Shown: positions 1 to 12,312 of the stretch, one piece after another | Numbering within the stretch: position 1 is the stretch's first letter | Layout: each line of letters begins with the position of its first letter | Origin: Gymnogyps californianus | Taxonomy: Eukaryota > Chordata > Aves > Accipitriformes > Cathartidae | Assembly: GCF_018139145.2 (NCBI RefSeq) | Contig: NC_059477.1 | Location: forward strand, 36,772,502 to 36,836,501 | DNA: 64,000 nucleotides | Reading direction: 5' to 3' | Program-made: the position numbers and the translations under genes | Notes under the pieces: generated by a model | Databases searched by the model: none | What the model was told of the DNA's origin: nothing | The model's input: only the letters and a program-made list of their open reading frames with translations

Positions 1-1046
1 AGCACTGCTCAGCAACAACTAAAACATCAGTGTGTTATCAACAGTATTCTCACACTAAATCCAAACCACAGCACTGTACCAGGTACTAAGAAGAAAATTA
101 ACTCTATCCCAGCCGAAACCAGGACAGTAGTTCATTGCCCAGTTCTCTTTTTCCTTTGGGTACTGCTTATTTCGTGTTTGGGGTTAGCTGCACCTTGTTG
201 CTGATCTTACTGATTAAGAAAATACTCCTAGGTTCTCTGCTGTTATGTACGTGAATACGAGATCTGACTATAACAGTAGTTAGATACACACATGCACACA
301 GACATGTTTTCCTAGTGTCGTGTAAGGAGGCTACTTAAAAGATTATTCTGACGTTAACGTAATCTGTATAATGTGTCCAAAAATTAAAAACTATTCTCTT
401 TGGCAGCATTCACAGTACAGACCCTGCAATGAATGGCTTGTGCACATAGGTGTTCACCTATATGGAATTCATTATATGATTAAAAAAACGAATTTTCTTC
501 TCTAACATCGTGCCAAAGAAGTCCTTACCATGACAAATATGCTCACATTGCAGACCAGATGAAAGAGAAGATGTGAAACCTCTGTGAAAATATCAAGGGC
601 CTCCCAGAACTGTGCCTTTTGTATGTATTTTATTAGAGTTGTTATAGACTTGTCTGTTGGGAGCTAATTGAGTGTGTTGATGGGGCAACACGGGTGAGAT
701 GGTGCAGCGTTATCTAGATCGAAAGAACTGTTGTCTGCATACCTGAAGCCATAGCCTGGGGTAGAACGACAGGAATAGCTGGCTTGTGTACTAATGTGAG
801 GAGGTAACTGTTGAATAGAGAAGAGGGATAGCCAGCAGTTACATTGAACCTGCCATGCACAAGAAAAAACCCAGATATTCCAAGAGCTGCCATCTTCAGC
901 TAAAGGAAAAAGGCTTACTTTTTTTTTTCCTCCCCCATATGATCTTGCTGGTCAGGGATGACAGCCGAGATGCATGGAGTGCCATTTGCAGCCAGTAAGA
1001 GTGGAGGCTTTAAAGATGGAGCACAGAGGTAGCAGAAGAGGGGAAT

Positions 1047-1200
1047 AACAAGCATAGAAAGATTTAGACCTGTTACAGACTGTAGCAGTCTCAAGACCAA
1101 AAGATATTTTTATATTTTTTTTGTTTATTATTTATAAAAAGATATTTTGGTACTGAGACTGCTGCAGTCTGTGACAGGTCTAAATCTTCCTATGGTTGTT
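1047..1200. repeat. long imperfect inverted repeat (hairpin)
   Basis: Arms 1047-1114 and 1133-1200 are reverse complements at about 60 of 68 positions, separated by an 18-nt T-rich spacer. Two of the mismatches would be G-U pairs in RNA. The tail of the right arm is followed at about 1218-1230 by a second copy of its last dozen bases that matches the left arm better. Origin is unknown: a foldback element or local inverted duplication. Confidence 0.9.
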
Positions 1201-1248
1201 TTTTGTTATTTATTATTTCCTATGCTTGTTATATTATAGAAATGTGTG

Positions 1249-1299
1249 TTTGTGTATGTATATATACATGTGTGTATATATATTTTTTTTTTTTTTTTT
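1249..1299. repeat. TG/TA microsatellite followed by T17
   Basis: Alternating tgtgtg/tatata tract ending in 17 consecutive T (1283-1299). Low-complexity DNA. Confidence 0.85.
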
Positions 1300-2128
1300 A
1301 ACCTTGTCACTTAAAAATATAGGGTCCTGATCTCCGCTTGGTCAAGAATTATAGCCTCCCAAGATCACACCTCCCCTCTCTGGAGCCCCCAAATTAAAAA
1401 TACTGCTCCATTTGCCTTCTAGCCTTACTTAGTATGCAGGATTCTTCAGAGTGGTCGCTAGAGAAGTACAGAAGGGGGATTATCATTCTGCAGTAGTACT
1501 ACTGAGCACTCTGGTAATGCTACAGATGGGGTAACGATAGCAGTTTCTCACAAGCAAGAAAATTATAGACCCCTGGTCTGGATACTGATTTGGGAAGTAT
1601 GATAATTAGCATATCATAACTGGCTTTTTTCCTACCCCTGTGTTCAGAAAATGTTTTTCTTCCTTATTTGGGTTCTGATAGCAGTTATGTGCCAGTCCGG
1701 AAAATTATCGTGGCATTCATACTGCCGATGACAACTGCATTTATCTGCTGGCACTGTGAACTAATTTAATGATGGTTTTTCAAGTTGTGTTCACAATGCC
1801 AAACTGAAGAAATGAAAATGTTTAGAAAGGAAATTAATATCTTTACAGTACGAATGTTTTTGTCCTACTTCTGTGTAGTAGGACATCAAAATTTCTTTTA
1901 GTGTGGTATAAACTTTCATTTTTCAGAGTAGTCTGACTTAATGGAGAAAGTGATTAAAATCTATACAGCCATTTTATAGCATGTTCATAGCTTCAGAAGG
2001 CTTTTGCATCGGTTGCTTGTGAAATGCTAATGAAGAGCTCAGTACAGGCTCTGCGGTGGCTGTGCGTGGTGACTGGCTGGGTGTCACTGACAGCACGGCG
2101 CCCAGCTGTTGATTTTCTGTTGTCTCAG

Positions 2129-2306
2129 AGGCTTCAGCAAGTGCCTCAACAGACTGCTTCAGCGCGGACCTACGGACGCCGAGTGATCAGCTAAGCATGT
2201 CTGTGCAGTACGCTCTCTAAAGGCGCACGCAGAGCCTTGTATGAGATATTATGGAAAGCACGTCTTCAGTAACTGCATAATGAAGCAAAATGCCAATACG
2301 ATGCAG
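2129..2306 (+). other. R3HDM1: candidate non-coding 5'UTR exon
   Basis: A pyrimidine-rich acceptor (gattttctgttgtctcag) precedes 2129 and a near-consensus donor (CAG|gtacgt) follows 2306, giving a 178-nt exon-like block. It is much richer in CpG than its surroundings, as is 2040-2128 just upstream, so a first exon starting further left is also possible. An open frame starting at the ATG of 2240 (M-R-Y-Y-G-K) runs into the donor; joined to exon 16275 it would stop at once, so it would be an upstream ORF rather than an N-terminus. The role is inferred from splice signals and position only. Confidence 0.45.
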
Positions 2307-5300
2307 GTACGTGAGTTCTGAAATAGGGTATTTAAAAACTGTCTGAAAGGAGAAGAATAAAATGTCTATAGACAAATTGCAGTTTGCATTTGGTTTTCCT
2401 TTTTTTCCACAAAAGCCATTTTAGGCCTAATCGATTAACAGAGATCATCAGCATCCCTAAATCTCTTCTTTCTTTAAACATTGACTTTAAAAAGACTTTT
2501 TATTATATCATCTCATTTAATAATGGCATTCTTGCTAATTTTTGTTTACCGGATATTCTACTTGTGCTAGGATTGGAAAACCATTATAAATATCTCTGCT
2601 AAAACGAGACAATTTCCCTAGGTGGCAAAAATGGGGGAGATGTCTATTTTCTTTTTTTAAAGTGTTACTGTTATCTCCATTCTAATGAGGAACTATAATT
2701 AAGATTAAATTTTTTTAATAAAGAAAAGTTTTGAACGAAAAATAGGTTTCAAATCAAAACAGCAGGAGTATTTACAGTAGGCTACATCAAAATTTTTTTC
2801 TGTGCAGGATGTTGATAACTTTCTTTTGTATTGTGGACCAAATCTCCTTTTGTTGAGATAACAGGTAATTTTGGGTGGCTATTAGAAATCAGGACACTTG
2901 ATTCCATGAAGATCAGTGGTAATTTAAATTTTTTTTCAAGTTTCTGCGCTATCAAAGCAGACATCAGAACTGCTATGGCTTTGTTATAAGCTGAGCAAAA
3001 ACACACTGCTGAAGGATTAATGTTTGTTAGGTAGACAGTTTTAAAATTCTGATTTGTTGTTACTTGATGTTTATAATCAACAGATTTTTAAGCTACCAAA
3101 TGATATATGTATGTATCTTGTCAATGTAATGTAGTATTTTGTGAAGCTATGGAGACAATACATAGGTGAGAGTATTGATAGTGCCCCATGGAAAACTTTG
3201 TTGCGTTTCTCTTGTTGTTTGCTTTGGTGTTTTTTATCTTTATTTTACTTTATGCAGGGAGAGATCATAATGGTATGGTAATTCACCAAGTTAGTGATTC
3301 TTGTTATAAGGGGGAAAGAAAGTGCCTGTTTCATTTGAGGCTTTTGCTTCATAACTTTTTGAATACCAAGCCCATTTCATAATCTTGAGTATCTAGGGCT
3401 CTAAACAGAATCTTTAATCTGGCCTGGTAACTCTAGGGGTCTGTTCCTACCATCTGCTGTTGAAATTTGTGTGTCTATTTTAGAGACCCTTTTTTTCCTG
3501 TTATCAATGGAAATACTGAAGGAAAAAAAAACTTATACATTCGAAGAATAAAACCTGAATTCTGTATAAAAAATTGTTAGTTGCTCTGTGCAGTTCTGGA
3601 TGGCTGTTTTCTAAATGAAATGAAGATTTGTATCTTTTAAGAAACCTGCTATTTGAAGGATATCCACTGAAAATAGTCACAGGCAATGCTTCAGTTTGCT
3701 TAAAATAACTGGGGGGGGGAAAATCAATGTTTGACTATTTTGAGGTTTTAGTTTGCTACTGTATCATCTGAGGACATGTACATGGCATGTACTTTATTTG
3801 TTACGTGTTTTCTGTTAAGTGTTTTGAGTAGCAAGATGATTTTTGCTGCATCTGAACTGAAAATATTTAGGTACTCTTACTCTATCTTGTTTCTAATATG
3901 CTAATATTAATCAATGGTGAGCTGAAAAGACTCTTGAAGATACCTTTGGTTAGTTTACAGTCTGGTAATATAAACCAAGTTTTTAATTTTTTATTTTTTT
4001 TTTTTAAAAGCAACCTTAAACAGCTCGGGCTATACTTATACTTTATTGTGCTATAAAACCTCTGTGACATTTAGTAAGCATTGATAACAGCATAAAAGGA
4101 AAACGAGTTATTTTTTCACAAACAAGTAATTTTATTTCCAACGGACACAGGAAAAGCATATTGTGACTCTCTTTCTATTCCATTTTAAGGCCTTAATGCT
4201 AGAAATCTAACTTCAGGGAATGATCTAATAACAGGTGGTTTTCTTCAGTTTTTAAGAGTTGTTTTTAATAAGACAACTGACTATTTCTATTTGAGAGTTT
4301 AAAACAGGTAGATGCTTCAGTTGTGGGTCATTGATCTGAATGACTTTATGACCTAAAGGTATTAAATATATACACGACAGTATTATATGGTGATGCAGAG
4401 TTTTGTGCTATGTGGTTACTACAGAGTGTGTTTCATGGAATTGTTGGAGGCCTAAATATATAGTTGAAAATGAGTGAAAATTTTATGGACAAAAATTATG
4501 CAAGATGACAAAAGGAGCTGATAAAGGATGATGGGTGAGCATGCAATATAAACAAAATAAGGATATAAAGGGAAGAGCTGGGGATTACTTGAAAGATGAA
4601 ATGGCTTGAAGTTGTGGGAGGGTGCTGGTGTGGGGACACGGATACAGAACTGTACGTACATCTGCCGTAGAGCTCCCAGAGTAGAAACGGCTTAAGAGAC
4701 AGGAGGAGTTTTTCTGCTGTCAGTTAGGTTTCTCTGAATGATGTAAGCTAAGCCAACAAAATCTTTTGTCAGCATAGTTGTTTCTACAGAGCTTTTGCTG
4801 GTACAGCAATGTCATGTGAGAAGGGCATTCATTTTTCACCTCCCAAGCCAACAGAACTATGCTAGCAAAAACTAAAAATACATCATGTTGTATTTCATAA
4901 GCATTTCTAAATAGTTCTTTGCTCGTGCCTTTAGACAGGCATGTTCTTTGGGGGAGGAGGGGCTGAGCCATTCAACATATGTATTTTCCACTAACCTAAT
5001 GCTTTGCTATTTCTGAGGTATGTAATTTTTGAAAAGTTAATGCTATAATAGTGTTCAGGCTAAAACAGCTTTTGTCTGCCAACGTATGTTACCCTGAGCA
5101 GATGCTTGCCAGTGAGACAATGATATAAAAAAAATAGGTTTTAGTTAACTGTCTTGAAGTCTGTTTCAGAAATTATTTTCTTTCCTTCTCTCTCCCTCTT
5201 CAGTGGGGGAAAAAAAAAAAAAGGTGAGAACAGATCCTAACAGAGCTACAACTTTAAATAGTGTATAAAGCATTTAAGATTATTTTAGTTACCCTAATGA

Positions 5301-8212
5301 GAGTGGACTAGCCACAGAGTTGTGTTTTATAACAATATGCATATGCTAGCCAAGTCGGTTTTCATCCAACACAGATTGTTCAATGCTAGAACTGTATTTC
5401 ATCGGAAACCCTGCATCTGTTGAAACATGTGGATTGAACATTCCTGGTCTGTCAGGAGGACTTCCATTGTTCTTCGTGTTGTGTAGTTCCCCTAGTCAAA
5501 ACAGGGATTGTAGTGGGGTTTTTTCCTTAGGTAGCATCCTAGTATTCCAACCCTTTCCTTTTCCTAAAATGGTTAAATTGTCTGCATTTTTTTTTAATTA
5601 ATTAAAAGCGCATATTTTGGCACCATACAAAAAGAAAAATACCTGAACCCTGGTAGATGTAATAGTAAGCTGGAAGCACCTTAGCAGACCCGCTTTGTCA
5701 TGTTACATTGCAGCAGGGGCGACATCCTGAGGACTCTTTCATTTGCCATGAGGAAACCAGGCAAGGTTTGTTTACTTTGATGTACTTTGCTCTGATTGTT
5801 CGTATCCTGAAAGTCCAAAGTGAAGTCCAAGAAGAGAACTAATAAGAGAATGACAGTGCTCTGTGCAGAGTGGAACGGCTGACCTTCCTGAGGAGCCAGC
5901 ACTCCAGATTACTCTGAAGAAGCACTGTATAGTGCCAGTGTTTTTTCAGCCTATCAGTGTACATTTAAAGTTTTCTAGGACAGAATTTTTGAGTTTATGC
6001 ATAACAAATGCCAACAACAAACTCCTGCTGATCTCCATAAGTACTTTAATACTGTAGTTTCCTATCAATATGTAGAATAAAGATCACTCTAGTCTTGCTG
6101 GTTGTTAAATTTCTTATTCTCATGTATGCAACTATGTTCCTGAAGGAGTTATCTTGTTATTCTTTGTCACTGTCAGCTAAGCTTTTCTATTGCATTTAGT
6201 AGTGGACTCACAGGAGAAGGTGAAGCAGGATTAAAGAGCCTTAGATTATTGCTCAGAATTTAAAATATAGAAAAAGAGGGAGGGATAGTTCCTAATAATA
6301 TGTCTTGGCTTCTCACACGCCTATCACTGTGAAAGGTGTCCTCTTTAAAAGCCTGTCAACTATCTTATGAACAATGGTAGTGTCCTAGCTTATAGCCAGA
6401 GTGTGACAGAGGGGCACTATATTGTTTTTTAAAATTGTTTGAGAGATTGTAGTATGCAAAACTTCTCAGTAAAGAAAAGGAGGTCTTTAAGTATAATGAA
6501 CTACAAGACTGAGGGCAAGTTTCAATTTTTGTTTCTGATATGCAGCATTATTCTTGTGCAAATAATACAGTGCTGGTAACCTGTACCTATCCAAAGTGTG
6601 TATAGGTTTGAAGTAGATGTTGACAGATATATTCTGGTGAATCCTGCTGCCGTGCTTTAAGACAATGTCTCTTTCTGTCTTTCCTTCCTCTCTCAAGGCT
6701 GTTGACTTTGCACCAAAGTCAGTGGATGGGAAGGTACTGTGGTGGTGCCTTGGTCACACAAGAGCGAAGCCCCGTATCTTGATGTATGCAGTCAGTGAAA
6801 GTCTGTGTGAGCTTGGACACCGGGCCAAGCTGGAGTGATTGAGGTGTAAACACATTCTCTTCTGCCAACTTCTGCTGTTGTAGTAGTACCTCTGATAGAG
6901 GGACAGGACAGATAAGTAAGAGAGCAGATTACTTTGTATAACTAGTGCAGCGAGATGAACTAGAGCGTACCTATGAGAGCCTTTTGTCAGGTTTACAATT
7001 GTGGGATTTTCCTTCTGTCTTCTGAATTTCCTTTGGAGAGGATTTTCTCAAGAAAGTCTGCAAATGTCTTCTGGTAAATTTGGTGCTATTTCTCTCCAGT
7101 TAATTTTTTAATGATGTCTACTCTCAGTAGGTAGTAGGACATAACTTGCATAGACAGTGGGATGCATTCAGTCCTTAATTAATTTTGGAAGAGGTAGAGT
7201 AACTGCATGTTATGCTTTTGTATTCCAGTTTATCATCATACTGTTTCTTTGAAAATCTGATTACTAAATAGCTTGGTAAATTGAATCAAATAAAAAGTAT
7301 CTTCTAATGCTAATGCAGTAAATAGCATTCAGTTGTTAACTGATTAATATATAACTTTAAAACCTGTGTAGATAGTATCATTGGGAAAAGCATAAATCTT
7401 TGATTTAAGTGTATTTAAGTCAGTGCAGCATGGATTAATTTGTACGGCATTTTCCAGTGTATAAATGTAAACAAGATTAGGGAATTTTTTTGATTCATGC
7501 TTCAAAATGGACAAATTTCTCATTGAAATGCTATGTTATTATTAAGATCAGACCTGCACAATACCATAGTTCAGTAGGGAGGCCAGGATTCTTTGCTCCC
7601 TAGTTGTTTAATGGGTCTCAAACTTTAGACATAAGATAACATGCAGGAAGCATGTGCACAGTTATGTGTGTGTTGGCTTTTTTGGAAAAAGGGAACAGCT
7701 ACCACTGCATAATTCCAGTTTCTATCTCTCATAATTGTCCAGAGCTGCTTTGAATTTTCTGTTAAATGAATGGTAATCTTAAGATCAGCTGCTACATTTT
7801 TATAAAAGCTGCGTGGTAGACTTTACAAGTCTTTGAATCCTGGGCCACAGAGGTAAGTAAACCACTGAGAGAGGGAGAGTGAAACTTTGGTTGCAGACCC
7901 TGGCTTATGGCTCTCAGAGCATCTGTGAGCATAGCTTGGTCTGTTCATGGGCAGGAGAATTGTTGCTTCCTCTGGAATCCTCCCTTGCTCTCCAAGTCAG
8001 GATTTTTAAGGTTGTGTGAGATTTTTGTTTTTGTTTTTCCTTCTCCATTCCTCTGCCTCATCACCTGAGGCAGTTTTCTCCAGTCCTTTTCCCACCTCTC
8101 CCGTAAGGAAAGTTTCCCAGAAGAGACTAAGCTGTTCCAAATAAGGGTGCCTGTCAGGTTATCCATCTTTTGTTTTAGGATTCATCTACAGGCTCTCAGT
8201 TAATAGATACTT

Positions 8213-8248
8213 CCCCCACCCCCCCCCCCCCCAAAAAAAAAAAAAAAA
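8213..8248. repeat. C-run followed by A16
   Basis: C5-A-C14 directly followed by 16 A. Simple sequence; exact length is uncertain in any assembly. Confidence 0.9.
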
Positions 8249-11200
8249 GTATTAATCTGCACCTTCACATAGCTTTATTTTAATTAGGCTGGTGCTATTG
8301 AAGAGTGTCCTTAATTGACTACTGGGGCAGAGCTGATATAAAAGTCACCACTGGAGAAAGAGGGAGGTACAACTGTTTCTCTATCCCTCTTGTTGCTTAC
8401 TTCATGCTGGCTAGTGCTCGTATAAACTTCCTGTGCACCACCATAGCTCAGTAGCCCAGCAAAAACTACCCTAGCAGAAGAGCTTTATGGTTCTCAGTCA
8501 CTTCTTGTTGAATCACACCATGGAAAAGCTCAGCAAGCACCAGAGCTGGTGCAAAGGTGGAGGTGGGACCACACTTCAAGAGCATGGGGCAGAGGCTACA
8601 GAGAAAAGAAGGAAGAAGCAAGACCTCCCCTTTTTGACAGCAGTGAGTTCTCTGTTGATTTAGCTGTCTGAGGTATCAGTCTAACTTGCCAAAACTAATT
8701 GTTTCTGAGAACTGTGTGTAGATAGTGGTCCTCAAGAACTAAGCAGTAGCTGGATGCAGTAATTCTTTTAGTTACACCCATAGTTTTTGATGTTAATGTA
8801 AGAATGAGATAATTTTGATCGGTATCTTTCTGCTTATGGTATAAACACTTTCCCCTTTCATGCTAACAAACATATGTAACTTTTTGTGAGTGTTTTTGGT
8901 TGGTTGGGAGTGTTGGTGTTTGTTCTAATCACAGGAACCCTGAGGTTATGATGCTAATATAAATATGTTTACATTGTGTTTAAATGTTGCCTAAAATAAT
9001 TGAGGTGAAAAATAGCTGGAAAAGCTCTTGTTGCAGCAAGTCTTTTATATAACAGTCTTCAAAGATCTTTTTTTCTAGGGAAGGTCCTGACCTTTCTCAA
9101 AAAAAGAGAAAAGAAAAGGCTCTTCCACATCCAAGGAAGGCTTGTATCGCCAATATGCTAGGGGTAAGGCAAGACACTGTTCCCACAGACTTTGCTGTAC
9201 TCATCAATCAGTTCTTCCACTTAAGCTGTGGAGGGAGTTGCTGCATAAAGCTGCTACATCAGTTATGGTAAGAGGCCAGTGTTTGGGTGTTTTTTTTCCT
9301 CATGCAGCTATTTCTATAACAGAGTTTTTGAAATAACATGGATCCTATACAAAGCTCAGGTCTCCCAAAGGAAAAATAGGTGAATTTGTAGATTCCCCTT
9401 AAGTAGCCAGTACAGCTTCAGATGAGGATAATACTAGTCTAGTCTTTTTGTAGTAAAGGTAATTGTTGTTTAGTGCAGAGCATCTTTTATGCATTTTCCC
9501 CCTGCCTGATACTTCCTCTCTAGGGAAGATTATCCTTATAATCCTGCTTCAAAAAGAATAGAAGTAAGTAAACCCAACATTGATTCTTCTCAGTTTAGTG
9601 GAATACAGCATAAATAGTATAGAAAATAACCTACCACTGTGATTCCTCTGGGCATGTGTACATGCATAAAGGGGTCTTTCTTTTAAGCAGAGGAATGTCA
9701 GCTCTGTGACTCCAAGCTACGAGGATTAAGAAATAAAATGTAACAAAAGCAAGCCAACAGCAAAAGTGTATAATTGTAAATATCTTTTATTAGGTTTATG
9801 TAGTCTGTTTTCAACTCTGTCCCCACTGTTTTGAGCACATTCCCAGCCTCTTCACTTAATTTGATAGTGAAGATGGTTCTCATAGTTGTGAATGGAGGAT
9901 TCCTGATTGCTGGTCAGAAATCTTCTGTATTACATCCTGGGTTCATCTTCCATAGGATTGCTTTTCTGAAAGACATGAAAGACTTAGGAAGTATCAAGTG
10001 TTTTAGAAATGCTTACAGGACATCTAGAGGTACCAGGGCGAATCAGTTTCTGTCTGTATCTCTTCTCACATTTAGCATATGGAAACAATATAACAAATGT
10101 AACAAAACTATACAAATTTTTCATGTGTGTGTAAAAAAGCTGCAGCAAATACCAGACTTTCTTACTGCCTGTCTCTGTGCCTTAATGTTTACTTCCCCTC
10201 GCCCCCAGCTGCTTTTTGGTTCTATATCTCACCTGTCTTTCCTGTGGTTGCTGGCCTTCTGGTGCTGGGATAGACAAACAACTCAACTACTACTGCTTCC
10301 TGCTTCAAATTTTAATACATTGATTGTTTTTGCTTTTCTTTAAACACTAACATACATATACAGTACAGCAAGTATGGCTTTCTCTGTACTGTTTCACATA
10401 AGCTTGGTCTGGTTTCAGGGAGAGTACAGATGGATAATTAAGTTCCAGCCTTTAGCACTTAAATAATAAAGCAACTTCTGAAGAGAAGTACAGCTTTACA
10501 TGTCACTAGAGCAAATGTTGAGAGCTAACACAAGGTGCTGCATACAGTCTGGAGTGTTCTGAACGACTTGCAACAAGCCTCACTGGGAATTCAGCACTGA
10601 CTGATTTTCACTGTCAGGTTAGGGGGTAAACTACTTATAATCATAGTAAAAATGAGGTAGGTGGATATTGTCCACAACAAGGGATACTCTTTAGACCTGT
10701 GCAAGAGTTCTGTTGAAATATCTGGTGAACAGAAGCCTGTTTAAGAAACAAATTTTCATTTTACCTTTCCACTGACAGTGTGTCTACGTTGCCGTTCAAT
10801 GTAGATTTTTCACCCCCACCCTTCTAATCCATTTCCTGCCCTGAATTTGATTGATACTGGTTATTTTGACAGCTGTTCCTGGGGTCTTTTGACAACAATG
10901 ATATCAATAATAACTTTACCAAAGATCAAAAAAATCACCTTCTGTCTTTTACCTTCTTTTTAAAAGAAAAAGAATAGATTTCTACTGTCATGGACAGAGC
11001 AAAGCTTCCTATCTCCATCTACGCTGCCAACAAGGAGGAGATGGAAGTCTTGATGCCTGTTAGAGAAATTGGATTACGTTGAGTAGATCCTGTTCCCAGA
11101 AATATCCTGCTCATTACAAGTCAACTTAGCGGGTTTGCATATGATGATTTTCAAGTCAGAACCTGAAAAAAAAAGACTCAGTGGTTTTCCATGTATCATG

Positions 11201-12273
11201 ATTCAGGTGGCTTCTGTCGTAAAAGTCAGGAATGGCTTTGCTTGATGTCTTCTTTTTTTATCACTTGTCCTCTAGTTTGTGCAAAAGAAAGCAATAAGAG
11301 CACAGCACTGACAGTTTTTATGATCTTCTGACTGAAAAGCATATGCCTATGTAGTACTAGACTTCCATCTCACAGCTGATAATAATTTTCCCTCTGAAAA
11401 GGGGCACATTCAGAATAGTTGCCTAGATGAAGTGGTTACCACTTTCCAGAAGGAGAATTAATAGAATTTAGGATGAATGGTGGTGGTATAGTGTTATCAA
11501 TATGATGAAGGGGAAGAACACACATTTCAACAGTAAGTGTTTAGATGGGGACAGCAATCCTGAAGGTTAAAGATGATAAATATGACATTTTATCCTCCAC
11601 TCTTACAAGTCCTTGTACTTCCTGTCTATTAAAGTAGATGCCTATTGTTGTCACCTGTAAAAGATACTAAAATTGGATGGCTTTTTTCATGAGACCTGTT
11701 GCTAGCTGTTTGAATTTTCAAGTGCAAAACCAGGTAATGTTTTACCCCTAATATTCAGTCCTTTCAACTGTATGGATAATTTTAGGGCAGAGGTATCATG
11801 TCCCTATTATTACAATCTGCTAACCTATATTGGTCTATATTGCCATCCAGTCTATGGCCAGTGTTGGGATTTGGTGTAAATCAACTTAATAAGTTTGCTT
11901 GTTTGAACATATTTTTTCTCTAAACAGTAGAGTGACTCCTAAGGTCTGCCTTCTTGCTTTCTTCTTTTTCCTGTCCTGTGTGGGACGCAAGAAATTAACA
12001 TCCAAATATATGGGGAGGTGAAAGAGGTGGGATGCATAAGGATGGACTGTGATCTGTCCCCCCCCCAGTCTGTAGCACATAAAATTCCTTAGGTCTCTTT
12101 TAATCCAATCTGTGCAAATTTAGAAACTAGAACCAAATTATCTCAGCTATGAAAAGCGTCTGAATTGGTGGAAACTTCAGGGATGGAATGTTATCCAAGT
12201 ACTAGAAACTCACTATTGTGGGTCACAAACACAAGGATGCATTACTAATTTCAATGAATCTATGACTGTTTTA

Positions 12274-12275
<2 letters not shown>

Positions 12276-12310
<35 letters not shown>
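12276..12310. repeat. poly(A) tract of 35
   Basis: Thirty-five consecutive A. It could be an old retroposon tail, but no body or target-site duplication is evident upstream. Confidence 0.9.

Positions 12311-12312
<2 letters not shown>

Larger units (their letters stand above)
1..2128 (+). other. AT-rich sequence upstream of, or in the 5' part of, R3HDM1
   Basis: No coding exon is seen. The stretch contains the inverted repeat at 1047-1200 and the microsatellite at 1249-1299. The last 90 bases (from about 2040) are locally rich in GC and CpG and lead into the candidate exon at 2129. Confidence 0.6.

Noticed and set aside
9831..10343. 170-codon open frame on the + strand in the 5' intron
   Set aside because: No recognisable domain or homology, no splice or promoter context, and intron-like base composition.
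12200..12310. Possible processed retrocopy ending in A35
   Set aside because: No recognisable gene or repeat body and no target-site duplication.
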